From Nothopassalora personata (Eukaryota; Ascomycota; Dothideomycetes; Mycosphaerellales; Mycosphaerellaceae): DNA of 64,000 nucleotides. Both the position numbers and the translations under genes were made by a program. The stretch lies in NCBI GenBank assembly GCA_033816765.1, contig CM066293.1, positions 1,860,001-1,924,000 of the forward strand, written 5' to 3'. Within the stretch, counting starts at the first letter, position 1. The number at the start of each line of letters is the position of its first letter. This document shows positions 9,330 to 21,280 of this stretch, piece after piece. The notes below the pieces were generated by a model that was given only the letters and a program-made list of their open reading frames with translations, made no database searches and had not been told where the DNA came from.

Positions 9330-12300
9330 AAGAGTTATGACTAATAGGACAAGTTTAACCGTCAGTTAGAGCTCTACGCTAAGTCTCTAAACATCTAGAA
9401 GTATGTAGATCCGAACGACACTACTACCGAGCTAATAGAGCCGGTGTACTTAACGTTCGAGCAAATCTAATTAGCATACACTACTAAAGACGCTACGGCT
9501 AAAGATAAGGAGCTTATTAAGCTCCGCTAGTTAGACGCCGACCGTAGGTAGCGGATGTATAATATCTTTACGTCCGTAAGGTCTAAATTAGTTACCTACC
9601 TAATTAGGACTACTATAGAGCTAGGCTAGGAGCTAATGCATAGTAAACGCACCCTTAGAGGCAAGGTCCAGGCTCTAAAGGATTAGTACGGACTGAACGA
9701 CATGTTACGTAAGCGATAGCTTACACTAGAGCTAAATAGGCTTTAGAAGAGCTAGGCCCGAAGGGTCGACGACTAGTGTTTAGACTAGCTAGTGCTATAG
9801 ACTAAGATGCTAGATTGTAACTATACCGAGTACGGAGACCTACCACGACACTTCCTACTTACGATACAGTAGAAAACTCCTACCTATAGAGCATTACTAT
9901 ATAACGAGTAGAAGCGTAATAAGCTCTCGCTTAGTAAGCTTACCGAGCGATACCTCGAATAGATACGCGACACTACCCTAGTTACTACGAACGGTCGATT
10001 AGTCTTCGTAACCTTTATAGGCGAACCCTTAGTAGAGGACGAGCCTCTACTACTAGCGCCTATAGTAGGCATAGTCGGTAGGAACGATAATAACAATAAC
10101 GACCGTTGTCGTAGCCGCGGCGACAAGAGTCGTAACCGTAGTAACGGTGCAAACAAAGGAAAGAACAGTAATAATAACGATAGGCTAAGCGGCTACTAGA
10201 ACATTACCGGCGAGCCTAAGGAGAGTTATTACAAGAACCTCTATTTATGCAATGTAGTTAATTAACCCTAAGAAGCGTCCATTAAAGGATTAGCGCTCTA
10301 AGCAGTAGAAGAAGTGCTAGAAGCACTTTATTAATTACTACTTAGGCAATAATAGTAAACGCTTACTAGGCGTATTAAACCGCAATAGGCATACGGATAA
10401 GGAACGAGATAAGGCAATTGCTAAGGGTAAGGTAGCACCGTACGGCTTCACTAGTCTTACTGTCCTTTCGAGCTCGATAAGCGAATTAAGCTTTAACTTT
10501 AGGGATTGCTAGGTATACGATAACTGCTCGGACACCTATGTTATTAATCACTATAACTAGCAGGGCGTAGAATTTATTATAGAGCGCCTAACCACCTTAT
10601 TAATCTAAGCCGGAACCACGACATTCCCTATTGCCGCATTAGGCAAGGTTCGTATAAAGATAGAGGGGATACTATTTACCCTATTAGATGTAGCCTATTG
10701 CCTAGGCTTTTATGTGAACGTTATCTCCTACTTACGTATAGAGACGGCTGGACTTTAGTGGCACGGACGCACTAATTTAGTCTATTATAATAATAAGAAA
10801 TTAATAGACCTGCACCGCCCTACTAGTACAATCCCCTTCTTTAAGGTGGTTATACCGCCTTAGTTAGAGATGGTCTATAAATGGCTATCGAGCAATAATA
10901 GGAGCATCCTACTAAAGATTACTAAGAAGTAGCGTATAGCGCACTTCATTAGTACAATTGGCAAGGGCGATACTATCTAAACACCGCCTGTTTAGGACTC
11001 TAACGGCGACCGTACCGTTATAGTAGTAATAAATAGCATAGGGGGCACTAAAGGTATAGTAACGTCTAGTAGGACCCCTATTAAACACCGTAAGCTCTTA
11101 GGCCGCTAGTAGCACTAAATCTTCGGCTATATTAGCGCTAAACGTATTAACTAGCTTCCGTTTAGAGTTGAGGGGGTGGTTATTAACCCTAATGCACCTA
11201 AAGCACCCCTTACTACACATTGTAGAGCATGTAGCCTAGCTAAGGTACACAAAGTGTTTAATAGGACTAAGCGAATTAGGGTAATGACTCCCTATAGGCA
11301 CGTAGCTATAGATTTGGCTAAGTTCACACTAGCATATAATAGTGATCGTTACCTAGTTTATCTCTACGATTTAGATACCTACGGGCACTTTCAATTCACT
11401 ATTAAGAATAGGGACTAACTATTAGTATTAGCTTACTTCAACAGCCTACTTAGCTTTATTAATTTCATTAGGCGTAGGTTTGTTTACTTCTATAGCGATA
11501 ATAAAGCAGCCATTAGCACAGCCTTCCGCTTAACCATTAATAACAATCAAATTAAGTAGCATAACACTACTAACTACGCGTCTAACTAGGACCTAGTAGA
11601 ACGAGCGGGCGGCGTCATTATTACGATGTCTCGCACAATCCGCATTCATGCTCGCCTACCTAAAAAGCTCTAGAATAAATGCATAGTAGCTACCGTCTAC
11701 ATTCTCTAGCGGTTACTAATCTAATTAAAAGGCTAGAAGACTCCCTTCGAATTAGCAATAGGTAGGGTACTAAATGTAGGCTATATAGTAGTGTACGGCT
11801 ACCTAGCCTACGTGTACATTTATAGCACCACTTAACTAGGTAAGACTAAGAAGCTTAAAGAACGAGCACTTATCGGATACCTTGTGGGCTACGACTCTAC
11901 TAACATCTATAGGGTGTAGGACCTATCGAAAGATAGGGTTATGCGGGTAAAGGACGTCCTCTTTAATAAGACTACGCTCTACGACCTATCAATTCTTACT
12001 ACTAGTTACTCAACCCCTGTTAAGAACATCGTAATAGTAGAACCGGCTAAAGAGCCTAAACAGTACTACGACCTATATGTGGCTCACTATAAGCAGGAAA
12101 CAGCATAGGCCGAGGGGGTGAAAGAATAGGCTTAATAGTAGCCGCTCTATTAAAACCCTCGTTAACACGCCTATTAACAATTACTGCTTAGGCATGAACT
12201 ACACTAGAGCCACAACACCGAGCGCTAGTAACATTTAACTAACCTAAAGGTAACAGCAGTTTCTAGCCACTTAATTAGCCGTTATTAAATAACGCTGCAA

Positions 12301-14450
12301 CCCCTACACTTTCACGAGACTAGGTTAAATCCGGGGTCGAACCATCGACTAATGAGAGCATAGAGAACTTCGACTATAACAATAGCTATTAAAATAACGC
12401 GGTTAACAGTAACGCGTCTTAATAGTACATTAACGACTTTAAGTAGCAATTGATAGATGCACTTATAGAGGAAGACCGTGAGGAGATTATAGTAGATATA
12501 GATACTTCGAACATAGATGCTTCGACGACTCTAGACGTCGCTACCGCTCCTCCTTTAGCAATCCCCTTTAAAGAACTTAGTTAAATGGATGAGTTTTCCC
12601 CTAATTCTAACTATACCCTTACCGACACTAGGAAGAGGCTCCGAACCGCCTACTTCCACTATGCTCTACATAATATTATAGTCGCTAACGTTATTATTAG
12701 CTAGATAGCGGGCATCCGCCCGAGACCTCGTTACCTAGGACGTAAGTACTACGATGTCATACGAACACGCCGATCCTCCCCTACACGTACTATTAATACT
12801 ATTACGTCGATGCACCGCGATGACCTTCCGCCTGAACCTCTAAACTACTAAGCCGCTATAAAGCACCGCTTTGCCTAATAATAGCGTAAAGCTATAGCTA
12901 AAGAGTTTGCTAAAGCAGTCTTAACCGGTACGTTTAAATAGACTATACATTAAGAGAAGGATTATAATGCTTAGTAAGAGGACGGACTTTAGCTACCATT
13001 GCCGCTAAAGTGGGTGTATAAGTACAAGTTGGATAAGCATAGTATGCTAAAGAGCTTCAAGGTCCGGCTATACGTAAGAGGCGATCTATAGGGCATACAC
13101 TTAGATACATACGCCGCTACATTGCTAGTAAGCATGTTTCGCCTCTACTGTACTATAGCCGCGAGCTTCGACCTAGAAGCTAAACAGTTTAATGTTGTTA
13201 ACGCCTTCTTAAACTTAGACCTACTATACACTATGTATCTATAGCCGCCTCCTAGAATCGATCGCCCTACCGATAGATACGCTCTTAAACTAGTTAAGGC
13301 CCTCTACGGACTAAAGGAGTCCCCTTTATTGTAGTACAACTCCCTTACCGAGACGCTAGCCTCCCTTAGAATAGTTCCTCTCTCGGACTCCGAATATATC
13401 TACTATAATAATAAGGTTATGTTCTTCTTTTATATAGACGACCTAGTTATGCTATATTACCGTAAGCATAAGGACTATGCACTTAGCATTAAGAAGCGTC
13501 TACTTACTAAGTACGAGATGCACGAGCTTAGAGATCTTACCTAGTTTCTAGGAATTAAGGTAACACGAGATCGGTAGAAGAGACTACTATAGCTCTTATA
13601 GGAGGACTATATCGAGAAGCTCGCTACTAAGTTTAGCATATCTACTAGCGCACGCAAGACAAATGTGCTAGTAGATTAACACCTTAACTAGACGGTGCCT
13701 AAAGGCTATGTTATAGAAGCTATTAAGATCCTTACTTACTAATAACGCATTAGATCCCTTAACTTCGTAGTAACATACACACGCCCGGACATTGCCTTTT
13801 CCCTATTAATGCTTTCGCAGTATCTAACTAAGCTAATAGACACGTATCTAAAGCTTATAGACTAGTGCCTACGCTACCTCCTAGAGACTAAGAACCTCTA
13901 CCTTATATATAGCGCTAGTAAGCACATTACTGGCCTACATAGTTAACCTAAACATCTCGGTAAGAACCATAAGTTCTTCGGTGCATTAGATGCCTCCTAC
14001 GGTATAAACGTCGATAGGACTAGCTCTAGCGGATGGATCTTTATGCTCTTTAGCGGACTAGTCGACTATAAAGCATCTAAGTAGATTACTGTTACTAAGT
14101 CCTTAACTGAAGCCGAACTCCTTAGCCTATTATAAGCGGCATTAGAGCTAATCTAGTGGGAACGCATCTTCGCCGAGATCTATCTCGAGTTTAACTAGTA
14201 TACACACCTATACTATAACAATACCTAGACCATTCGACTTATTAACTAGTAAGGGTAAAAGCTTAACACTAAGCTACGCTATGTTAACATCCACTACTAC
14301 TGGCTCCGCTAGAGAAACTAGCGAGGAGATATCGAGATTCGGTATCTTAATACTAACGACATGCCTATAGATAGGCTTACTAAGCTACTACTACTACAAA
14401 AGCATAGGCGCTTCGTGGAGCTGCTTAACATAGCTAAGGAAGGCGTAGAC
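9330..14450 (+). pseudogene. Copia-1 gag-pol, degenerate
   Basis: A decayed polyprotein. Protease remnant near 10505 (VYDNCSDTYVINH, active-site Gly changed to Cys). Integrase zinc end near 11221 (HCRACSLAKVHK), the only stop-free piece (11176-11418), leads into AIDLAKF with the first catalytic Asp. Later integrase landmarks are VERAGG and IGYLVGYDSTNIYR. RT has NAFLNLDLLYTMYL near 13200 and FYIDDLVMLY near 13430, so the DD pair survives. RNase H begins near 13985 (ALDASYGINVDRTSSSG) and ends near 14440 (NDMPADRLTKLL, then FVELLNIAKE). Most stops are TAG at former Gln/Trp codons. Gag start and limits are uncertain. Confidence 0.85.
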
Positions 14451-15828
14451 CTACGCTCCTTAGCGCCTACTGTAGATGCTAATACTAGCCGTATTACCTT
14501 AGGGGGTAATAACAACGCCTAAGAAGCGTAGGCCTACTACTATACTAGTAGTGGCTCTTCTCGACAGTTACTAGTACTAGGCTTTAACTATAGGACTCTT
14601 CTCCTCGGCGCATCGTAGTAGCAATATAGAACGACATAGTAATTAGCTACTACTAAGCGCGACTTCCCTTTTATCCTTCTATGCTATATTAGGAAGGAAC
14701 TAGTAGTAGGACTATATAAAAACACCTCTTTAGGTCTAAACCCTTCCTCTTCCCTTAACTAACTAACATAGACCGGTAGAGGTTATATAGTATGTTCGGC
14801 ACTACTGTCTCCTCTAACGGCTCCGCACTACCGCTAGAGTAAGCGTCTACTATTTACCGGCGCTGCCCTAGTACTACCATTACTAGTAGGTGTTTCTCGG
14901 ACTCCTATTAGCCTATAGAAAAAGGACCGGAAACACCCCTATTACTAGTAGCGGTGTAGCGCATACGCACTAGTAACGGCGTAGCTAATTACGAGCGCCG
15001 AAACACTATTAACTTCCCTACTGCTAGTAGCATTAGCATCACTATCACTACCTCCGTTACTATATTATAACGAACGCTATAACATTATCGTCCTTACCTT
15101 ACTTAGAGATAACATCTCCACCCGCTAGGCATGTAGCACCTATAGCACTACCGTCGATAGGATTATCCTTACCCTAAGTAGAAAGATAAGGCCTTCATAA
15201 GCTATAAAGACCTTTCATTAGGCAAAAGAGTTCCTACTAGGACGTAGCTAAATAGTAATCTCTACCTAAGGCAGGAAGCAGAGTTCTCTAAGACCGTAAC
15301 CGAAGTTACATATACGTAGTTATTAGATAGCAGTAAGGCACCCTAATTGCCGAAGTAACAGCGTACTATAACACCTAGGATTTTAATTAAGAATAGAGCG
15401 GACATTAAAGCGGACGATAGGCTAAGTAATAAATTCAGTAGATATAATAACCCCTAGGACTCGAACCTACAACCTTATATGTCCGTTAAAATGTAGGGAG
15501 ATAGCACGCCTTACCGTTCAGTACTATAAGAATAGCTTAGCCACCCCACCGGACAAGAATTACATCGCTCAGAACCTATTATATAGGTTAACTGCAGTAT
15601 AAGGGACTTAGTAAGATTGTAAATGGGGATGTAAGGCTAGGATAATAGCCTCACCTAAAACGCTAACTTAGCGCCCTACCATGCAGCTTATAATGGAGCT
15701 CTAATAAGCGTACAGTAACGACGCCTTACGTTATAGGTGGGTGGGTGGGGTGATGGGTAATAGATAGGGTGCACGCGATCACATACGATTAGCTCATTTA
15801 CCTACAAGCCGCACGAGCTAAGGGGGTG
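14451..15828. other. Long non-coding 3' region of Copia-1
   Basis: 1.38 kb between the end of RNase H and the 3' LTR, heavily mutated, without a frame I trust. It contains a TATA-like ctatataaaaac near 14713, a tRNA-like tract near 15450-15545, and the purine tract just before 15829. It may include an older inserted sequence whose ends I could not see. Confidence 0.5.
15450..15545 (-). tRNA. tRNA-derived sequence (pseudogene or SINE-like) in the Copia-1 3' region
   Basis: The minus strand has a perfect pol III B box, GGTTCGAGTCC, in a T-arm-like hairpin. About 45 nt upstream (in its own direction) is a D-arm/A-box-like AACGGTAAGGCG. Acceptor and anticodon stems do not pair cleanly, so a working tRNA is unlikely and no anticodon can be read. 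Confidence 0.3.
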
Positions 15829-16034
15829 TGTTACGATCTAAGCGTATACTAGCGCTATAGCCTAATTAAACCTAAGGCAGCAGCGGCTAAGAATTAGGTG
15901 ACATTAATTAGTTACCTATAGCCTTTCTATAAGCAGCCCTTTCAATTCTAGCTTAGATACATGCAATCTACTACCTGCTTTTAAAACACCTTTATGAGCC
16001 CATTTTATGACTTCTAACCACTTATAACGTAATA
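15829..16034 (+). repeat. Copia-1 3' LTR (206 bp)
   Basis: Starts TGTTACGATC, same length as the 5' LTR. Differences from it are all C/T or G/A changes at CA/TG dinucleotides. GGCAGCAGCGG and GACATT escape in both copies. Confidence 0.93.
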
Positions 16035-16044
16035 CTAGTAGCTA

Positions 16045-16192
16045 TGTTAGTTAGGACTTAGCACACACACCCTATATTACACTGTTTCTATAGCTAGATA
16101 GTCTTACACCTTATGCAATTTATAAGGGTTACTAAGCTACCCTATTATTTCAATCTAGAAGCTTACACTCGTTAAAATATCTATCTATAATA
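16045..16192 (+). repeat. Copia-3 5' LTR (148 bp)
   Basis: Begins TGTTAGTTAGGAC and ends TATAATA (TATAACA after undoing RIP). Defined by the adjoining primer site; no partner LTR is in view, so the start is an estimate. Confidence 0.6.
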
Positions 16193-16207
16193 GGTTATAA
16201 GCCCGGG
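16193..16207 (+). promoter_or_regulatory. Copia-3 primer-binding site, half initiator tRNA-Met
   Basis: GGTTATAAGCCCGGG is complementary to the initiator tRNA-Met anticodon arm with one RIP-type change (TATGAG to TATAAG). The same 15 bases follow the Copia-2 5' LTR. Confidence 0.7.
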
Positions 16208-16329
16208 TGCTTCTCTACCTATTTATTTTAAAACCTAAATTATTATCGAAGCTCTATTAAGGATTAGCTTACTTTACTAGTAGACCTAACCCTATATTTG
16301 TCTTACGGACAACTAATTAATTTAAGAAC

Positions 16330-17107
16330 TACTATAGGACATCGGCACTAAGTATTATTACCGTAGTATAGTATCTAAAAGAGCTAGACTAGATATAGAG
16401 TTTAGAAACAACACCTCTAGTAACCTAGTAAGGTCTACTAAGGATAACTAGGTACTTAGGAAAGGCGTATAATTCTAGATGTAGAAATCTATACTAATTA
16501 GCGTACTACTAGAGAAGGATCTAGTTAGATATATTATCTATAACCTAGACTAGGTTAATCTAAAGTATAAACTAAGAAGGGTAGCTTATATATAAACCTA
16601 GAGAGTAAGGTCTATATCTACTATAGGAACTATAGATATACCTATAGCCTAGAATAAAGCTCCTTAAGATATTACTAGAAGTGTAGGATATATAGTAGCC
16701 TATGAGCGCTAGAAGAAGGAGGATATATAAGCCTATAGTATAATTATACCTAGATTAGATTCTATATTAAGGCTAAACTTTAGAGATATAGATAAGTTAG
16801 CTAAGGAGTTATATAACTTAATAAAAGCAATATATAAGCCTATTATTATAATCGATCTATATAATACTCTAAAAGTAGTTAATTATATTAAACTAGATAC
16901 TATAAGACCTAATATATTAAAGTACTATAAAGACTTTTAAGTATAGGTATATAACTATAAGACTACTATAGAGCAATTTATTAGATCCTCCCTAGTTAAT
17001 AATAAGTTACTACTTAAATCCTCCTTTATCCTCCTAGATAGTATCTATAGATTATACTTTATTAAAGGCCTAAACTATATTAAATAGCTTAGGATATAGA
17101 GATATAA
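16330..17107 (+). pseudogene. Copia-3 gag fragment
   Basis: A plus-strand frame broken only by TAG/TAA codons shows landmarks of copia gag: KSILISVLLEKDLVRYI near 16484, IDKLAKELYNLIKAIY near 16789 and KSSFILLDSIYRLYF near 17018. No pol domain is reached before the break at 17107. Confidence 0.5.
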
Positions 17108-17306
17108 TATAAGGGCAGTCTATAGCTAACCCTTATATATAATACGGCTATACCCGGCTTAGTAAGCCGTACGTAACGCGTATACGTATACTAGGAGACG
17201 CGTATAGCGTCTATAGAAGAAAGTAAGTTTTAGTTTATCTACGATTAGAAGATCGTAGGCGTACTATATATTACGATATGCCCTTATAACCCTCGCGGTC
17301 CTAATA
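17108..17306 (+). repeat. Gypsy-A3 5' LTR (199 bp)
   Basis: Reverse complement of the LTR at 24785, 38393, 50953 and 57523. Ends match the short inverted repeat TGTAAGGGC/GCCCTTACA of the family, with RIP changes (TATAAGGGC, CCTAATA). Confidence 0.85.
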
Positions 17307-17339
17307 GTTCTAAAGCTTTCCCTTATTATAATCTATATA

Positions 17340-17689
17340 CGCTATAGAGCCCGATCGTAACGTACGTAATAGCAAGTTGCCTACGCTTCCCCTAAGCCCT
17401 AGAGTATAGTAGTAGGCGCGTCGTATAGCCTTAGTTATAAGAAGAGAGGCCTTACGGGCTAAGATTAAAGAATAAGAGATATAGCGGGAAATTAAGCGGC
17501 TAGAGATCTTACGCGCTATAAGCGTACCGCCTCCGGAGTAGATAGGAGGGAGGAGAGAAGATTACCTCCCTACTATAACCCCTACCTCTATCTCTATAGC
17601 TACTAACGATAATATTCTAGTACGAGGCGCGGCCGTAGCGTATACGACTCGACCGCGTCTAAAAGAACCGACGCCTTTTAGAGGGAATT
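17340..17689 (+). pseudogene. Gypsy-A3 gag, N-terminal part
   Basis: Plus-strand frame with RREALRAKIKE, REIKRLEILRAISVPPPE and RPRLKEPTPFRG, a charged helical N-terminus leading to the Gypsy gag core. Matching sequence on the minus strand of Gypsy-A lies near 38390-38000. Gypsy-D interrupts at 17689 and the frame resumes at 56057. Confidence 0.65.
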
Positions 17690-18049
17690 TATTATGTCTT
17701 GTTCTAGAGCTAGTCTTAAAAGAGAGATAAGTTAAGTTACGTAGCGGTATTCTTTAGAGAGGCTAAAGCGAGCTAAGCGAAGATAAATAATTAGAATAAG
17801 AGTGTATTCCAATTAGTGAGATAGTAACATAAGTTAAACGTATCGAAACTATAAGGGATTCTTAGCGTTCCTAAATATAAAGGAGATTCGTAGATCTTAG
17901 TAATTAGTCTAATTATTCTAAGCATAAGCAGTCTAATTAGTCTAAGCATAAGTAGTCTAATCGCCCTAAGTCTAAGCGCTTAGGTAGGATAAGTTACGTA
18001 CTCGTCTCGTTACTATAATTCTAGGGTCTATAGGAATTATTCCGTAACA
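17690..18049 (-). repeat. Gypsy-D 3' LTR (360 bp)
   Basis: Left-hand LTR. In window orientation it starts TATTATGTC and ends CCGTAACA. It carries fewer copies of a ~23-bp internal unit (gtctaaNtagtctaagcataa) than its partner, which explains the length difference. Confidence 0.85.
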
Positions 18050-18196
18050 CTATCCCCCTTTTAGCCTAGCTTCGTCCCGAAACTTTATAAGCCGTTATTA
18101 TTTCTTATAGTAATAGTTAACTATGTCTTCTTCCTCCTATAAACGCCGTTAATAACTTACTCTAGATACTAAAATCTCTAGTATTAAAATAGCTAT

Positions 18197-18566
18197 TATT
18201 AACGACTGATAGGTTATGTTAACCTTAGGTTTAGAGGGGGTCCCTTAGGTCTAACTTGCCCCAATTTTATTTAGGTTTAATTAAACATTTAGGTAAGCTA
18301 GTAGGACCTAGTATAGCTATTAAGATATATACTACGCAGTTAAGCATTGTAAGCGCATTATTAAGGCAACAATTCAATTTATACCCCGCAAGTAGAGGGT
18401 ATAGGGGTTTAGGTCCGCTAATCCTCTTGTTTATCCGGCTACTGCGCTACTCGTCACGTGACCTAATTTCACGGTCCCGGGACCGGCAAATACCTCTACT
18501 TACATAAGCGCCGCTCTACACTACTACAACTTAGATAGGCCTATATAGGGTAGTTAGTAGACATTA
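18197..18566 (+). repeat. Gypsy-C 5' LTR (370 bp)
   Basis: Starts TATTAACGAC and ends TAGACATTA. It contains two palindromes: GTCACGTGAC at 18453-18462 and GGTCCCGGGACC at 18473-18484. These resist RIP in all four LTR copies of the family. Confidence 0.9.
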
Positions 18567-18626
18567 TTTTAGTAGTTAATAAGGGGGGGTATTAAGTGTA
18601 CACCCGGTAGCGTATTAGCATCTAGT

Positions 18627-18790
18627 TTATAAGGTTAAAATCACAGTTCAAGGTCTAAGGTTTACGGTTAAGGTTATTACTTAAGGTTAAAGGTCAAGGT
18701 TAAGGTTCATAGTTAAGGTCGACTAAGGTTAAAAACACTTAAGGTCTAAGGTATTTAGTAACAATCACGGTCATAAGGTCCTGTTAAGTA
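18627..18790 (+). repeat. Degenerate TTAAGGT repeats in the Gypsy-C leader
   Basis: More than ten irregular copies of (T)TAAGGT(T/C) between the 5' LTR and gag. The same array is on the minus strand of B1 at about 37070-37235. It may be a packaging or structural element of the RNA; that is a guess. Confidence 0.7.
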
Positions 18791-18929
18791 ACAACTAGTA
18801 TTAGCACATTCTAAAGTAAGCACTACGTAATAATAGATACGGCTACATTACTAGAAAAACTTAGTACCTTTACCGACATAGGTAGAGGCTACGAATAGCC
18901 TATAAACCCTACGAAAATAAAAGGGGTCT

Positions 18930-21280
18930 ATAGGGATTCTGTCCCTTATAAGGGGATAGAGGAATCGGAGGAAGGGGAAACACCTAAATCTAGTAAAGAA
19001 GGGAGAAGCGGAACTAGCGCCGCTAAATTAGGTATAGGTGTAGGAACGAACAGTACAATTAGAATAGATACTATAACTGCCCTCTTTAGACGATTAGTAG
19101 TAGTAATGGAAAACGCTAGCCCTCGCTTTCCACCTCTAGGAGGTGCTAAGAATCCGTTCTTTAATAGCACTAATGCTACTAAGTTCTAGGAGCGGTTTAG
19201 CGACGTAATAGACTAGTATCCGCCTCGGGCATCTATTAAGAAGGATGATTTTTAGGGCAGGTTTAAGCGCAATTGCGAAACTACTATCCGGCGCGTAGTT
19301 ACAAGGCTGCCTAGGTAGCTTACTAACAAGGCACGTTTTAGGAGGGCGTTCTTATTAGAGTTCTTAAGGTTTAACGCCTACTCGATATTAGGGAGTCGGG
19401 AATATCTTAAGGAGATTATTAGGGCGCAGTAAGGCAAGAGGCCTAAAGAATAAGATGTGAAGGAATTCATCCGCCTATTTATATCCTTAAGTAACCTAAT
19501 TAAACCTAAGGATTTAGATAATAGCTCCCGGAGTCGCCTTCTCCTTTAGGGATTACTAGAGGCAGTCGCGAAAGCGGTCTATAAGGCTTACGGGCTTTAC
19601 CTAAAGCAACCTAAGAAGTTTAGGGACTTTTAGAGGATTCTCGATAAAGCTACTAGCATCGTAGATAGTAAGGAGGGATAGAAAGCTATATATATAGATT
19701 TCCCACTTAATTTACCTTAGCTACACCGCTTAGTCGTAAAGTAAATGCCGCGCCTTAAGCCTAAGATTAACACGCTTAAGAAGGCCACCTCTAGGACTAT
19801 TGTTAATAATAACCTAATCTAGAAGGTAGCTAAAATGAGTATACGTATATACTAGCGCGGTCGCGTCGCGGACGCGGGTACCTTCTACCCGAGCGAGAAT
19901 TAACGCTCTATACAACCGGAGAGGCACGACCTAGACACTAAACTATAGATTTACGTAATGTAGCGTCCCCTATCGTAGAATCGCGAACAGTCCAAAGCGA
20001 TAGATAGTTGTTACTATAACTATAGCAGCTCGAAGCACTAGGCTAGCAATTATAGGGCGATAAGGTCCTTAATATCCCGGGGCTACGTATACCTCGCCCC
20101 GAACAACTAGTAGTATCTAGGGAAAGAAGGTAATCCGCGTCCTACTAAGTTCAACTTTCGGAGGGACTATAGTAAACCGAAACTGCTCTATATACTCCCT
20201 CTACTCGAAGAACATTATAGGCCGATCGAGTTTAATAACTAGTATAAGATTCCCGCACTACGTAAGTAATAGATAGGTAGGGACTATACTAGGGTAATAA
20301 AGGTTACGCCTCCTAATTATTCTAAGCCCCCTCCTAACTTTAGGCATTTAATAGAGTATAGCCCTTAGGACGCACGGTCTAGCTAAACGGAGAAGGCTAC
20401 TAGTACATATTAGGTCTCATTCGGAGAAAGTGAAGTAGAGTAGGCGGTCGACTTAGGCGAGCTTAACGAGGTATCTACCTATCCTATGTAGTCTAATAAA
20501 GTGAAAGGGAAGGCACCCGTAGGCATTCTAAAGAATCCGTACCCGAGGACCCGGTCCTTAGCCTAGGATCTACGAGCCTAAGCTAAGGCTACTAAGAAAG
20601 TTCGCCTTTAATTAGAATAGGAGATTCGGTAAGCTAAGATTAACTAGTAGGAGGATAAAATGATTAACGAAGTTAGTAGTTAAATGAGCAAAACTCAATC
20701 ATTAGCTAAATCCGGGGTAACCCTAGGAAGGGGAAATAATGCCTAAGTAAATAGATTAGGGAACGATGCTAATAAAGAACTGCCTAAGGATATGCCTATT
20801 AGTCCCGTAAACGCCTCCTTCGTATAAAGGAAGCGTATGTAGAATGCTAAGACTATAAGGATTAATAACTACGTCCGACAATATAGTTTAGCTAGTAATA
20901 GCCCGGTTATAAAGGAAGAGGGTATTATCTACTAGATTAATTAGATCCTCTAGACAACGTTTCCTAATGTAAACGCCTAAGATTAGTTTTAATATAGTTG
21001 CTAGTTCGAGGCTGCCCTCTTTAGTCGCGTTACTAACACCCCCGCTCTTTAGGAGAAGCTCGCTACAGTACGACGCCTTATAGGAAAGGACCCTAAGGTT
21101 CGGACTAGACAAGTAGTCACCTATAAAGATGAACCTAAGTATAATGAGGAGGTCTTCCGCGAAGATAATTAGGCCTAGTATGTCGGAGTGTATTTAACTA
21201 TGCTTTACTCTAAGGGTGCGGTCCCTACTACTAAGCTCTATAAGGACGTTAAGAAAATCGGGCTCTCTAGTGTCCTTAAC
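18930..21280 (+). pseudogene. Gypsy-C gag
   Basis: Plus-strand frame with TAG stops. Landmarks: EESEEGETPKSSKEGRSG near 18964, ENASPRFPPLGGAKNPFF near 19112, then IKPKDLDNSSRSRLLL near 19501 and YGLYLKQPKKFRDF near 19592. Homology to a known gag was not tested; the call rests on its place between leader and protease-RT. B1 carries the same region on its minus strand (34404-36950). Confidence 0.6.

Larger units (their letters stand above)
8885..16034 (+). mobile_element. Copia-1, full-length Ty1/copia retrotransposon, RIP-inactivated
   Basis: 7,150 bp bounded by two 206-bp LTRs and a perfect 5-bp TSD, ctagt (8880-8884 and 16035-16039). Domain order on the plus strand is gag, protease, integrase, RT, RNase H, which defines Ty1/copia. 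An initiator-tRNA primer site follows the 5' LTR and a purine tract (agctaaggggg) precedes the 3' LTR. Frames are broken by many TAG stops from RIP. A further 1.4 kb of non-coding DNA separates RNase H from the 3' LTR, unusually long. Another copy in reverse orientation begins at 63693. Confidence 0.95.
16045..17107 (+). mobile_element. Copia-3, 5' part of a third Ty1/copia element
   Basis: A 148-bp LTR, a primer site identical in type to Copia-2, and a gag-like region, cut at 17107 by the LTR of Gypsy-A3. Its 3' part should lie right of the window. It appears to be the outermost host of the nest. Copia-1 landed 10 bp to its left. Confidence 0.65.

Noticed and set aside
14705..14730. TATA-like ctatataaaaac as a promoter in the Copia-1 3' region.
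   Set aside because: RIP produces TA-rich words everywhere here; no downstream frame supports a promoter.
18627..18790. TTAAGGT repeats as an internal telomere tract.
   Set aside because: Unit is not TTAGGG, is irregular, and occurs at the same place in two copies of one retrotransposon.
20888..21112. Identical 74-codon frame on opposite strands at 20888-21112 (minus) and 34744-34968 (plus).
   Set aside because: Both are antisense to gag of Gypsy-C and B1; they look alike only because the elements are copies.
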